Positions 36,811 to 48,649 of a DNA stretch of 64,000 nt are shown piece by piece. The DNA lies in contig OZ234502.1 of NCBI GenBank assembly GCA_965153455.1, forward strand, positions 1,529,267 through 1,593,266. The letters are read 5' to 3'. The DNA is from Sphagnum compactum (taxonomy: Eukaryota > Bryophyta > Sphagnopsida > Sphagnales). The notes under the pieces were generated by a model. It did not search any database. It saw only the letters and a program-made list of their open reading frames with translations, and had not been told where the DNA came from. Within the stretch, counting starts at the first letter, position 1. Every line of letters begins with the position of its first letter. The translations under genes and the position numbers were made by a program.

Positions 36811-39644
36811 CTTCTTCACAGAATTTTTCTTGGTTCGTGCAATATATGAAAAGTGATAATGGGAATATTAACATTATTCAACTTCATTTAAGTATGAATT
36901 ACTCTTATACCTTAACAAATTAATTTCATGTGTTTTGATAGTTCACATTTGAATTATGTTTACTTATTTGATTATTAAGTTTGGCTTGTAGTTGATTTAA
37001 ATTATTGTTTACAAACTACACAATGCTATTTGTAGCTCTAAAGGGTAGAAAACAATGTTCTCCAATTGGATTTCTATTTTGAGAAGGTGTTGATGTAGTT
37101 GCATATCTAACTATTCAAAAATCACAATTATTTTAACTATGCTAGTAATAATATGCTAGCAAATGATGATTTCATTGGGCTTTCGAACTTTTAATATAAG
37201 TTTCTTAATTTTTAGTTGATATGACACAATGTAATGCTATAGATTTGTGACACAAGATTTAGAGACTAATATCTACTAGATTTTTATTTTTTACATTTCG
37301 ATGTGGTAATGCCATAGTGGGGAACATCCCTAGATAGATGTGTTTAACCATTAAAAGAATAGTTGATGAATAGAAATATGGTGATGAATTTTCAAAAACA
37401 AATAGGACGAAATATGGCAACCCTTCTATGAAAAAAAATGAATTTTCATTAAAAAATTGGAATCAGTGTTGTCGCAAATTTTCACCCACACAAATTGAAT
37501 GACACTTGCTACTATTGGCTAGTTATTTATTTTTTATAATTGGCAAAACATGTTATATTTTTATTTCTTATTTTCAAACCACACAAGGCATCAACATATT
37601 TTTTGGGTGAAAATTTAGATTTGCGAATTATCAATTTCATTGTTAGAATAATACCCCCCCTATCAATTTACTCATTGTTTTTTAACGGGTAATAACAATT
37701 GGTTATGCATAAAGGTCCATTTGTCAAATGCTCGCATTGAGAATTGTTAATTATACTACTTATGTTAGGTAGGTTATAAGGTTTATTTTTATTTCTATTC
37801 TTCTGTCGTCTATCATAAACATGTTTAGGGCTTTAGTATTGGCAACCTGCCCAGATGAAATTCCAATCATCCGGGTAGGTTACGAAAATTTGAAAATGCA
37901 ATACTTAGCCCAGAAGGGTTTTGTTGGTTCTTGGAATGATGTGTACCCGTGAGTAAGTTATGTATTGGTTCTTTGAAAAATCAATAATCATCTGATAGAT
38001 TATCGATAACCAGGTGTTTTCCCAATGATCGACCGACATTAGTAGCTACAGGGCTAGTATTCTTTCTAGGATAGAGACGACGTGGAAAAATGGTCTCCTT
38101 TCATCTTCAACAGAGTCAGACCCCTATACAATTTATTCATTCTATAAATGAGAAGATTTCCCATGAAAGGTCCGTGGAATGAAAACCGATATTTTAATCT
38201 TTTACGTCACCTCTTTGCTCTGAACAAGTCTGAAAAGGATTAACGAGCACGTGGTTGAAAAGTGGTGCAGCACTGCTGTCGAACAGGCCTATAGCTTGCG
38301 TTGATAAAGTGGACAAAAAATTGGTCCAGTTCTCAAAAGGGAACATAATTGCTCAAGTGGTGAGGCGAGACGCTGAATACACCCCATCGAGATCTGTCCG
38401 GCATATACTTTTCTTGTCTTCTTGCACATATTTTTTGGCCCTGGGCGCATTTTTTATGTCTGCTTGCACATGTTTTCCGGCCCTGTTTGTATTGCTGCCG
38501 TTTAGGAGAATCAAAACCCGAACCTCCAAAGCATGGTACATGGTTAGTACGATTTTAAGTATAAACCACTGGCATAGATTCAGTACGATTTCTTTTCTAT
38601 TTAAATAACTTTACAGTCAAAAGGCAAGAATCACACGGTTCTTCGCAGGTAGGCACTTCAGCCCAGAAAGGGCGCCGGACAGAGCTCGATGGGTGGTATT
38701 TCGTATCTTTCATTGTTGAGAAACATTTCATTAAGAAACTTGATAAAGACATTGGGTCTTGGTGTCACACAAAATGTCAACAAATTGACTTCCTCTTCAC
38801 AAATAGGGATATTGCTTTCCTTTCTGAAAGTCAATTTGTAGAGTTAGTAATGCATGCTCGGCAAACTGAGTGTAAGAAAGAAGTCAATTGAAGTCAATTA
38901 CGTGGAGTGCGCCCGACTACATCTCAATGTTCTCCCCAGGCCCCCAACAGTTACTTCTGACTTGTTACACATTGTTCGTAGTTGAAGCCTTGATCCCAAT
39001 AGCAACATTTGGGAATGGCCAAAAAAGCTTTGACCCGCCCATTGTGGTTTAAAGTTTCACTCTAGAACCTTTGTCCTCTTTACAGATTTAGGCTATATAT
39101 CTTTGTCCTTTTATTCCAATTCTCAACTCTTGCCTTTTCGCATTGTCATTTTAAAACTAGAACCTTTGTTCTTTCATGTACCTTCACTTTTTCAGAACTA
39201 TACCAATGATAGTATCTATCACTGCAAAATATCTCCTCTGCCCACTCTAAGAAATTGACACCACTGAAAGTGTAAATAGGAAATGATGCATGAACTTCCA
39301 TAAAAAGTGAGCCCACTTGTCCCCCAGTAACTAACACTAAATGAACCAATCAAAAGCTTGTAATATTTGGCAGGTTTTCATCATTGTCCCAAAACCCCTA
39401 GCCACTTTCAGTTGCCTCTATTTGGCTTCATCATTGTCCTGATGACCAATAGGTGTCACTGTTTTCTATTTGTGAGGAAATTTAGCAGCTTGGCGACAAA
39501 CCAAAAAAAAGAGCTTTCCAACAGGACCAAGAAATCAGAAGTTGCCGGTGGTAAGAGCCCACAGTGTCAGGCCAAGAGCCAAAAGCCCAGCACTCAGGGG
39601 TGGCTGCCTGGTCCGGAATATCAAAAGGGCTGTACTGAAAGCAA
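36811..39644. other. Spacer, partly less AT-rich (38.2-38.7 kb)
   Basis: No gene recognised. The 38255-38608 open frame contains two imperfect copies of CTTGCACATATTTTTTGGCC and no protein motif. The 20-base word GCCGGACAGAGCTCGATGGG at 38674 recurs at 39995. Confidence 0.45.
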
Positions 39645-40392
39645 TTAGCAGCTCCCCTGTGCAATGTGGTTTGGGAGATCTCAATTTGACAATTGACAAA
39701 ACAAACAAATAAATGTCCTTCATAGATAGATATTTATCCAAATTTGGCAATATTCAAAATTTGAAACTAGAAAATCTGAAGCACCCTTTAAGCCATGTGG
39801 CACTTTGTGGCCCATTGCTTTGACTACAAAAACAGGGAATTTGTGACAGAATATTTCTTTCTCAAAATAGTTTTTCACAAAATGGTGAAAATTTATCACA
39901 GGAAAAAAAAATCATGCCTCTTAATAGGTACATTTAAGCTACAAATTTCTAATTTGGACTCAAAGAGTCTAATTTAGTCTAATTAAGAACATGTGCCGGA
40001 CAGAGCTCGATGGGGGGGGAGGGGGGAGGGGGGGGGGGGTTATTTAGCAGCTCCCATGTGCAATGTGGTTTGGGAGATCTCAATTTGACAATTTACAAAA
40101 CAAACAAATAAATGTCCTTCATAGATAGATATTTATCCAAATTTGGCGATACTCAAAATTTGAAACTAGAAAATCTGAAGCACCCTTTAAGCCATGTGGC
40201 ACTTTTTGGCCCATTGCTTTGACTACAAAAACAGGGAATTTGTGACAGAATATTTCTTTCTCAAAATAGTTTTTCACAAAATGGTGAAAATTTGTCACAG
40301 GAAAAAAAAATCATGCCTCTTAATAGATACATTTAAGCTACAAATTTCTAATTTGGACTCAAAGAGTCTAATTTAGTCTAATTAAGAACATG
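39645..40392. repeat. 349-bp direct duplication, period 399, with poly-G spacer
   Basis: 39645-39993 is repeated at 40044-40392 with few differences. The 50-bp spacer holds GCCGGACAGAGCTCGATGGG and a G-run with scattered A (about 40012-40039). Each copy contains the same 60-codon open frame, which shows no protein motif. Confidence 0.9.
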
Positions 40393-41885
40393 ACCAATTT
40401 AGATTAATGTTTAGAAGCATCCGAAAAGAATTTGGGGCTTTTATCAATGTTGGCATGTTAACAAGAAAATGACATGTTATCAAAACCTTACCTTGGTCTA
40501 CTATACTAGGTCATTATCGGGTCTAATTTCAAAATTGACCTTTATGCATAACAATTGGGTATTATAAAAAGACATTAATGAAATTGATAATATGTGAGTC
40601 TCAAAAAAATTCAAAATTTGATCATTTGATACCTTCTGTGAGAGAAAAATAAAACAATTTTGACCCTAACCTATTAAAAGGTTGTTTCCTAAGCTAAAGC
40701 TAAACCTGACCTTTAAAAAAAACTTGCAAAAATGGGGCATCATTATAGAGCTCGAAATTTCCTAGCTTTCACTCGAACTTCTCAATGCACTACCAGTCTC
40801 CAAAAGTTTTTTCAAGCTTGTGTTGGTTTCCAATAAAATGTCACCTTTCTGCCCAATGTGGAATTCCAAAGTGGGTGTGAATTCCTTTTCCTTTGCAACT
40901 AGCATCAACATTCACAAAAAAAGATAGTTTAACGATAGGAAGAAAAACAAGAAGGAACTTATGCAAAACAAGGAAGCCAAAACTAGAAGAGTTGCACACA
41001 ACAAGGAGTTCATGTGAGATGGGGAAGAAAAAAAAAAGGAATTCCACCTTGGTTTCAGGTTTTAGCACATGAGCAAGAAACTTGGCATGAACTATGTTCA
41101 TGTTGAATTGAATAGGTATTTTGCATGTGGGGCTCATTGGGCCCACTTGTTTTCTTTTTCATGTTGTAATCTTGATTCCATCTCATGAATTAGGTGAACA
41201 GAGACTTCCAACATTGTGTTTGCTTAATTTTGCGAATAATTTGATCGATTTCAAAAACGTTTGGTACTTTTCTTGCCCACTACTGATAATAACTTATTTG
41301 GTTGCTTGTCCAGAATTAAATACTTATTGACTACGTAATTACTTGAAACAACCTACTTACTTAAACCTTCTACCCATTGACATGGCCCTACTTATATGGA
41401 CTCATTTACCTACCTACCTACCCCTTACTGCATACACCTGGGATGTGCACATGGTCGGAATGTCTATCCTATTTGAACAAAGTTACACACATCTACACAT
41501 CTGGATCTGACATACTTTGATTGCTCACAGACCACTTTCCATATTTTCCAGGTGGGGAACTGACAAATATTTAGAGGTGCATACAATAACGATTAGATGT
41601 CATTGTTGTCACATGCAAAAATTGCAAAATGCTTGGCATTGTCACTTAAGCTAAATTTTAGCATTCTAATGATAATGTAAGGTGGACCCAAATGTAAGTA
41701 TTGCACAACACTATATTATAATATCTACATTTCAAGTACATTACAAAATGATCAACCGTTATCTAAAGAAGGCTTAAACAAAAGGTGAATAGCAAAATTT
41801 AATACTTTCATGTTGCATGAAACTCTCATTATAGATAACAAAATGTTTTAAGTGCTTGAATACTTTAATGTAATATTGAAAAACG
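40393..41885. other. AT-rich spacer
   Basis: No gene recognised. A short TACCTACCTACC patch occurs at 41398-41425. Confidence 0.5.
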
Positions 41886-42674
41886 TAAAAGCACACTAGG
41901 GCCCCCAAAAATTGTACTCACAAATACTGCATTTCTACATTTAGTTTTCTTATGTAAATATAGACATCATATTTTAGATTATTTTTGTTTGTTTGAAGTA
42001 TATTGGATTACATTTAGACTTAAAACAATCATTTTTAAAAAAAACTTCAACAAACATTGGTGAACTTCAACATATGAAATATATTTGTGACGAAATAATA
42101 TTCGTCACGAAGTATGAAAATTGTATACATACTTCAAAACTAAAGTTGTGGGTGAAATTTTTTGTGGTCATTATTATTGATATACATCAGTTGAATCTAG
42201 GGCCATTTAGAAGTTTAAAATTTTTTGGTTGAAAATTCATTAAAAATATGTTTTTTTTCATTTTTTTCAGCAATAAAGGCAAAATATTTTATGTATTTGA
42301 AGAAAAAACCAATATCGAATGAAAGATAAAAAGATTTTATAGTTGGACATTGAATTTTTTTTCAGATTTCTTTTGTTTAGTAATGTTTTATGAACCACAA
42401 ACATGAGGCCCTATGATTAACAAAAAACTGCACATTATATATATTATGTACATTGATTTTATTCAATCCTCTTCATCTAACCATCGGATCAAAATTAATC
42501 TTGATTTAAAGTGAAATTTGAGTTTTAAAATGTTATTGTGCACATTTTAAGGTTTATTGCTTATGTAAGGACTGTCAAATGATGCCATCAAAATTTAAAC
42601 TTACTATCTATTATGATACTAGTTATACATCACCTTGCTTGGTGAAAATTGGTTCACCCGTAACATGCTTTCAC
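41886..42674. mobile_element. Family T2 TIR element, copy 2
   Basis: The left end reads CGTAAAAGCACACTAGG and the right end GTAACATGCTTTCACC. Internal blocks match the copy at 6064-6862 in the same order (AAAATTGTA, AAATATATTTGTGA, AAATAATA, CAAAACTA). Non-coding and diverged from copy 1. Confidence 0.65.
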
Positions 42675-43878
42675 CGAAAACTTAACTTAGAAATCAAAAA
42701 ATGCATAAAAGTAGCATTAACTTCATTGTTAAGTCAATTTTTGGAAATTTTTAATTATTTTGGTTTTTCTTCTCGTGAATGCAAATATTGTAGGATTGGC
42801 TTTATTCAACAATGCATATTTTATGACCCAAATGTGGGTATTGCAAGTTCAACCCAAAAACTAATGCAAATTTTGTCACTCACATGCAAGTATTATAGAT
42901 TTGACCACATTACATAATGCAATCTTCAAACCAAAAATGCAAAAAAAGGTTAAACAAGCTTCTTATGCATAAATAAATGAAAATTATACACTATCCGATA
43001 TGTATAACAAAAAGCATCTACACACACTCTTTTGTTGAATCCATGATGTTAAAAATAAAGCTTTATCTTTCATCTCATACTATGTTTGAATTCTCTCTGT
43101 CTTAAAGCTATACTTGACGCATTGTTGAAACTGAGTTGACAAACTGGTGCAATCAGTTCTTAAAAAACAGCTCCAGCTCATATTAATGAAACCCATATTG
43201 TTGAAACTTGATATTTTGAAAAATCAATGTTGATACCATTGGTCATTGCATATGCCAGCTGATACAACTATGAATATATCATTATTGATACCATTGCACC
43301 ACCAACTCCTAGTGAATGCATTAGGTATACCAGATTGCGACTTACTTTTTGAAAATTCTCTGATACCAAAATTGGACTGATATTTCATTTTTGCTAAGAC
43401 CCATGCACCAGGACCAGACTGGTACATAAAATACTACACAGCACACGAACACTGATTATCACCAGTAACATGCATTCTCATACTTGCATTGGAGACCAAG
43501 TTACATTTAAGTCATTGCAATTGTTTAGTTTTGGTCTCTTGAGTCTCAAGTGGGCTGGCTGTTGCAGGTGGCCACAGGGAACCAGCACTCAACAGCGCAC
43601 GATCCACTGGATGCCCATTATTACTCAGTTGTGGGTGAAGCTCATCTGAGTTAATATTTGGACTCCCCTTGGTAACCAATTCTGTAGGAAATACGTCTCA
43701 TATATAGGTAATTAGATAGGAAAATAGGTATCTACTAGGTAAGTAGATGGTTGATACATAGGTAAGGACTGCTTTTTCCTACCTACTAACAATCTGCTTG
43801 TGGGTTGTTGGTAGGTAGGTAGAATAAAAAACCAACTGGAACCAAACAGAAAACTGTTTCCTGACCACTTACCATCTA
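42675..43878. other. Spacer with TACC/TAGG words
   Basis: No gene recognised. GGTAAGTAGATGG, CCTACCTACTAAC and GGTAGGTAGGTAG words cluster at 43700-43825. Confidence 0.5.
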
Positions 43879-44929
43879 TCCTTCAGGGTGCACTGGTGGG
43901 TGCTGGTTCACTGCGGCCCTTGGAGGTAATGTCACCAATAAAAACAGAGGTGCCATCCCTTTTGGCCTGGCCTCTGGATACCATTTCAGTGGTTAAAAGC
44001 TCTTTCAAAAATTATTGGCCATCATCACAAGGTACTTACAAGTTTTGAAATGCGGTGATCACAGATCATGGCAAAGTTACCACCAATAGAAAGCAAAGCT
44101 CCCATCCTTTAAGGCTGGACCCCCTCTTATGAGTTAAAAATTCTTATGGAATTTCTTAACTATCACGTTGCACAAGCAGAGAAGTGAGGTCATGTTAGCT
44201 CACAAAGTTAAAGTTGGGTTTGGTTTCTAGCCCAACCAACATTGCTTTACGGTATCTAGGGTCCCAATAAACATTGGCCAATGTGCACGGAAATTAGTCA
44301 AATTTTGGTTTAGGCATGATCATTTGGGTGGAAGGGTCGAAGTCTGTTGCTGACACAGATCAGTTCAACTCTTGAAATGTGCTATGTGCCATGTTATGAA
44401 CAAAAGTTGATGGTCTAACCAGAGTTTTTTTTTTTTTCATTTTTTGAGGTAAGTGGGTCTCAGGTAATCTGGCTACTGGTCAGAGAAGTAAGGAGCAAAA
44501 GCACCCACCAGTGCATCCTTCACGGTGCACCGGTGGGTGCTGGTTCACTGCGGCCCACGGAGGTAATGTCACCGATAAAAACAGAGGTGCCATTCCTTTT
44601 GGCTTGGCCTCTGGATACCATTACAGCAGTTTAAAAGCTCGTTTCAAAATCATTGGCCAGCACAAGGTACTTACAAGCGTTGAAATGAGGTGATCATGGC
44701 AAAGTTACCCACCAAAAGCTACCACCTTTTAAGGCTGGACCCCCTCTTATGGAATTAATTGAGCTATGGTCGTCTTTGACAAGGCTTTTATACATTTGCT
44801 TAAGGCACGAGCATTGAAGTGAGGTCATGTTAGCTCACAAGGTTAAAGTTGGGTTTGGTTTCTAGGCCAAATAACATGGCTTTATGGTATCTAGGGCCCC
44901 AACAAACATTGGCCAATGTGCATGGAAAT
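43879..44929. repeat. ~415-bp direct duplication, period 637
   Basis: 43879-44295 is repeated at 44516-44929 at an estimated 85-90% identity. Shared blocks include GGTGGGTGCTGGTTCACTGC and GAGGTCATGTTAGCTCACAA. No coding frame is conserved between copies. Confidence 0.85.
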
Positions 44930-45747
44930 AAAGTATATTAGGTCAAAATATGGTGATTAAAAAACTGTTTCCTTAAAAAATCTGGAGAATTTTTGGAAAT
45001 AAATAATAAATATTGTGACAGAGGATTTTGTTGCTCTGTAGCATAGGTGAAATTCTCGCACAAATTTTTTTAGCTGGGTCTAACCCTTGGGTCAAAAAAG
45101 TGCTCATAATAACAATATATGCCCATGTTCAGCAACTCTCCACCTTACACTTGAAAAAGCATGACTATGACATCAAAATAATAATAATGGCGTAAGTGAT
45201 GACCAATATGAAAGGACACGGGTCTCTTTATAAGGTGTCCCTACACAAAGAGAGTCAAACTGTTTTTTCTCTGGCTAAATCTAGCGATTTGACTAAGAGA
45301 AATTTCCAAAGGGCTAAAAATATGCGTTTTTTTGGTTTTCTAGTTGCCACATTTCTACAGTAATTTCTGAAGTACGTTACATTTAATTATGTTCATATCC
45401 TATTTATAGTGAAATTTGGCTAAACTGTATTATTGATTATTGCCAGTTCAGTTACATCACAAATTTTTAAAAAAAGAAAACCCTGAAGAGAGTGTACAAA
45501 ATCCTTATAGTGAGTTTGCTTGCTTTTTCTTTTTTCTGTTTTTTCCCCATATCCACCAGCCTGCCAATTCTATCCCAGTTCTCTCAGAGTTAGTCACTAG
45601 AACCAACCATCAAGATTTGATGCCAGTACCAAATCATGTGGCCCAATATTTTCAATTTCTTCCCAAAGAGGAAAAAGGGTTGACTACTGCTGGGACCAGT
45701 TTTATTTGTTGTGCCATGTTTGGCTATTAGAAAAATTATTGTACTTA

Positions 45748-46163
45748 AAGCATCTCCAGCAGTGCTCGGGTAAAATTGGATGAAGAAAATCCAACCTATG
45801 CAGGTTTGGCTCAGGAAAATGGTTTTGGCTCCGCATAATTGCCCACGTTGCCGTGGCTAGTAAAAGGCGCTGCTGCTCCGCATAATTGCCCACGTTGCTG
45901 TGGCTAGTAAAAGGCGCAGCAGCGCTGTGCACCTGCAGAAAAGAGTGTAAAAGAGTGTAATGAAATATGATCTAATTGCTGCTCAGTGCTTCTGATTGGC
46001 CCATCATAAAGATTGGTCCAAGTGGTTTGCTATTAATAGGGCCCCACCTATTTGCTGTCCCAGTTTGACTTTTAGGAATGGGGTTGCTGAAGAGTACAGA
46101 ACTAAACTTGAATGTGAAAAATATTTTCGCAGGGTTACATACTGAACATCACTGGAGATGCTC
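45748..46163. mobile_element. Tourist-like (PIF/Harbinger-type) MITE with internal 47-bp duplication
   Basis: Termini AAGCATCTCCAGCAGTG (left) and CACTGGAGATGCTC (right) match the GAGCATCTCCAGC end common in plant Tourist-type MITEs. TTA flanks at 45745-45747 and 46164-46166. Inside, CCGCATAATTGCCCACGTTG is repeated at a 47-base period (45831 and 45878). Confidence 0.85.
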
Positions 46164-46166
46164 TTA

Positions 46167-47737
46167 CCGTTGCCCCAAACTCATTAACATGTTCATAAAG
46201 TGTTATTGTTCCCCATAGCTTGGCCAAAACTCATGAACATGTTTATTAAGTGTTATTGTTGCCCGTTCCCCAAAGTTTGCTATGAGGTGCTTTCCCAACA
46301 TTTTGTACTTGAGTGCTTTCCACATTCTCTGAACTTCAGGAAGAGAAGACCATTGCCAGCAGATACTAATGTACACACAAAGATGCCCTTTAAACTATAG
46401 GGTCCACAGTAGCATGTACTGATATTGCTGGACTTGATCAATTACTCACTTATTTCAAAGCCATTTTGAGCATTTTCACACCTATATCACATAGGTGTGG
46501 AAATGATTTCAACTCTTGCAAAAACATGTAAGATATTATGGGTATCAAAAGATTTTGAAAAAGAAAATGATTGTTTCAAGTTGATTGACCAAAATGATTG
46601 GTCCATGTGTGACATTATATGCTTTGTTGTCTATATAGTTTCATATTTATTATTTAATGATGGGAAGAAACAAACATTTAATACTAAATTTGAATGTTGT
46701 AATTATGAATATTTTCCTTAATGCAATGAACTGTTGCAAAATTGAAACTAGAGTTTATATTTTGGAGGAATTGGACTTAAAAATCAGATACCTAGTTTCA
46801 TTTATGGCTGGAACTGATTTTTTGAAAAGAATTGAATAAAAGGTCTAGAATTAGGGGCCAACAATTTTTAATTGGCAATTAACCTCCAATCCCAGTCCAG
46901 ATTACCTTGAACTGGGTTTGGTTTTTGAACTCGGAAAATCAAAACTACAATCAGAACTGGAACTTTTATTTTAAAAACAACTGGACCCCAAACCCTGTTT
47001 CCTGGTTCCAGTTATGAGTGGAACCAGAATCGTTCTAATATTTTATAGAATTCGAACTGGAGATTCTTCATAAACACAAAGAACGACCCAACACTCAAAA
47101 AGACCTTGTGAACTTCATTTAACTTGCACCAATAGAATAGATGCACATTAGCGATTAACGAAAAAGTGTAGGGTAATGTGCTGGCAGCAGGTAATACTCT
47201 CCAACAAAGCCTGAGGCCCAGGATGCGATACCCTGTTAATTACCAAGACAAGCAAAAACCACGGTGGGAGGCCTTGTTGTGCCTTACATGGGGGCACTTC
47301 CCAAAAGCGAATGCTGAGAGGTTTTTCAGTTATGAATAGTTTAAGAGAGAGTTTTAAGCTTGTGGGAAACTAATACTTGGTGCTTCTCATCCATGGATGA
47401 CATTTTGAAACTTAGTGGCAGCTATTGCTCCAATGATTTTGGTGGTGGGGGAAATTTGATGTTCATATTTCATTGATATTCATTTCAGTTTGAATAATGT
47501 GCTTCATTTATGCACGAAAGTAATAACATGATAACATGTTCGTTGAATGACCAATTTATTAAGAAAATTCATTTAAATTGTAATCATTCATGAAATTGGA
47601 TTTTCAAGTTTTTTTCTTTCTCATAACCAATGTTAATGGTATTTTCATCAGAGTTCTTTGCAATTCTTCTGTTTCCAAAACAGGTTCAATTAATCATCAA
47701 CAAGTACATTCAATAACAAAATCTCTAAATTTTATGT
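46167..47737. other. AT-rich spacer
   Basis: No gene recognised. 46860-47050 is enriched in GAACTGG and CCAGTTC words, another degenerate patch. Confidence 0.5.
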
Positions 47738-48011
47738 GGGTGAAAATCTTTTAATATGTACCACACAAGACGAGGAGGGTCTAGTTCTTATTGTAATCCT
47801 TTTTTATCCTATATTTTGATCCCTATAAAAAATAATGAGTCAAAAGTTGTCAAATATTTTAGAAGGACTATATTTTAAACCATCACAATTTTAGATTCTA
47901 TCTTAATCATCCATAAATGTGCTTTTACATGGTAAAAAAAGATTAAGTAAAGAAGACAGAAATGGGTGACACTATCACAAGATTTTGGTATACCTTAAAG
48001 AATTTGGATCC
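47738..48011 (+). mobile_element. MITE family M1, copy B
   Basis: Starts GGGTGAAAATCTTTTAATATG and ends with the inverted CCTTAAAGAATTTGGATCC. Flanked by ATGT on both sides (47734-47737 and 48012-48015), a 4-base duplication of the same length as at copy A. It abuts the Gypsy LTR. Confidence 0.75.
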
Positions 48012-48350
48012 ATGTATGAATCAAAAGTATAAATAAATAATGTCTACAAGTTGCAAAACTAAAAAGAATAGAATTGAAAATGAAAAATCTTCTCCATTGC
48101 AAATCTAAAATGACAAAATAGAAGTTTTAAAATCTCTAGTTTCCAAAGTCTTTAATCCCTTCTTCTTTTTTCTTTGTCCTACTTATATACATGCTAATTC
48201 AAAAATAAACATTCTAATTAGACTATTTAAATAGTAACTAAATAATATATACATTAATAGTCCCAAAATTTCAAAAGTTAACTAGATATCACATGTTAGG
48301 TTTTGTCACATGTTACATATAATATTTGGGTAACATTATCCCCCCTTCAA
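48012..48350 (-). mobile_element. Gypsy 3' LTR portion and polypurine tract
   Basis: On the minus strand a purine run (TTGAAGGGGGGATAA) ends just before TGTTACCC at 48335, the expected junction of polypurine tract and LTR. The LTR contains TATATAAG and runs at least to 48013, where MITE copy B begins, so its far end is uncertain. Confidence 0.55.
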
Positions 48351-48649
48351 ACTATATTTCATCCTTGAAATAATAGTTTTTAGTTTAATCAACAGTCTTT
48401 GTTATTTCAATAAGTTAGTTTGTAGTTTTTTCAAATGGTTTAAAATTAGTTCCCTTCATAAGTTTAGCACTACCTATGAGTTGGGTACCAATTTCTATTG
48501 CGACTCCAATTGAACAAATGTCTTCACAAAAGTCATTGTAAGAGTAGCAAATAATTTTAATGCATGAGGTGTAAGGTGATTTCTGGACCTACACCTATCT
48601 AAGGTGGGGTCAAGGGTATGGTAGAAGATAAAAACTTGAATGGTTCTAC

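Noticed and set aside
38255-38608. 117-codon frame in a less AT-rich patch
   Set aside because: No recognisable domain; part of it is an internal duplication (CTTGCACAT...GGCCCTG). Kept as non-coding spacer.
39795-40376. Twin 60-codon frames, nearly identical
   Set aside because: They lie in the two copies of a recent DNA duplication, so their similarity is not evidence of coding selection.
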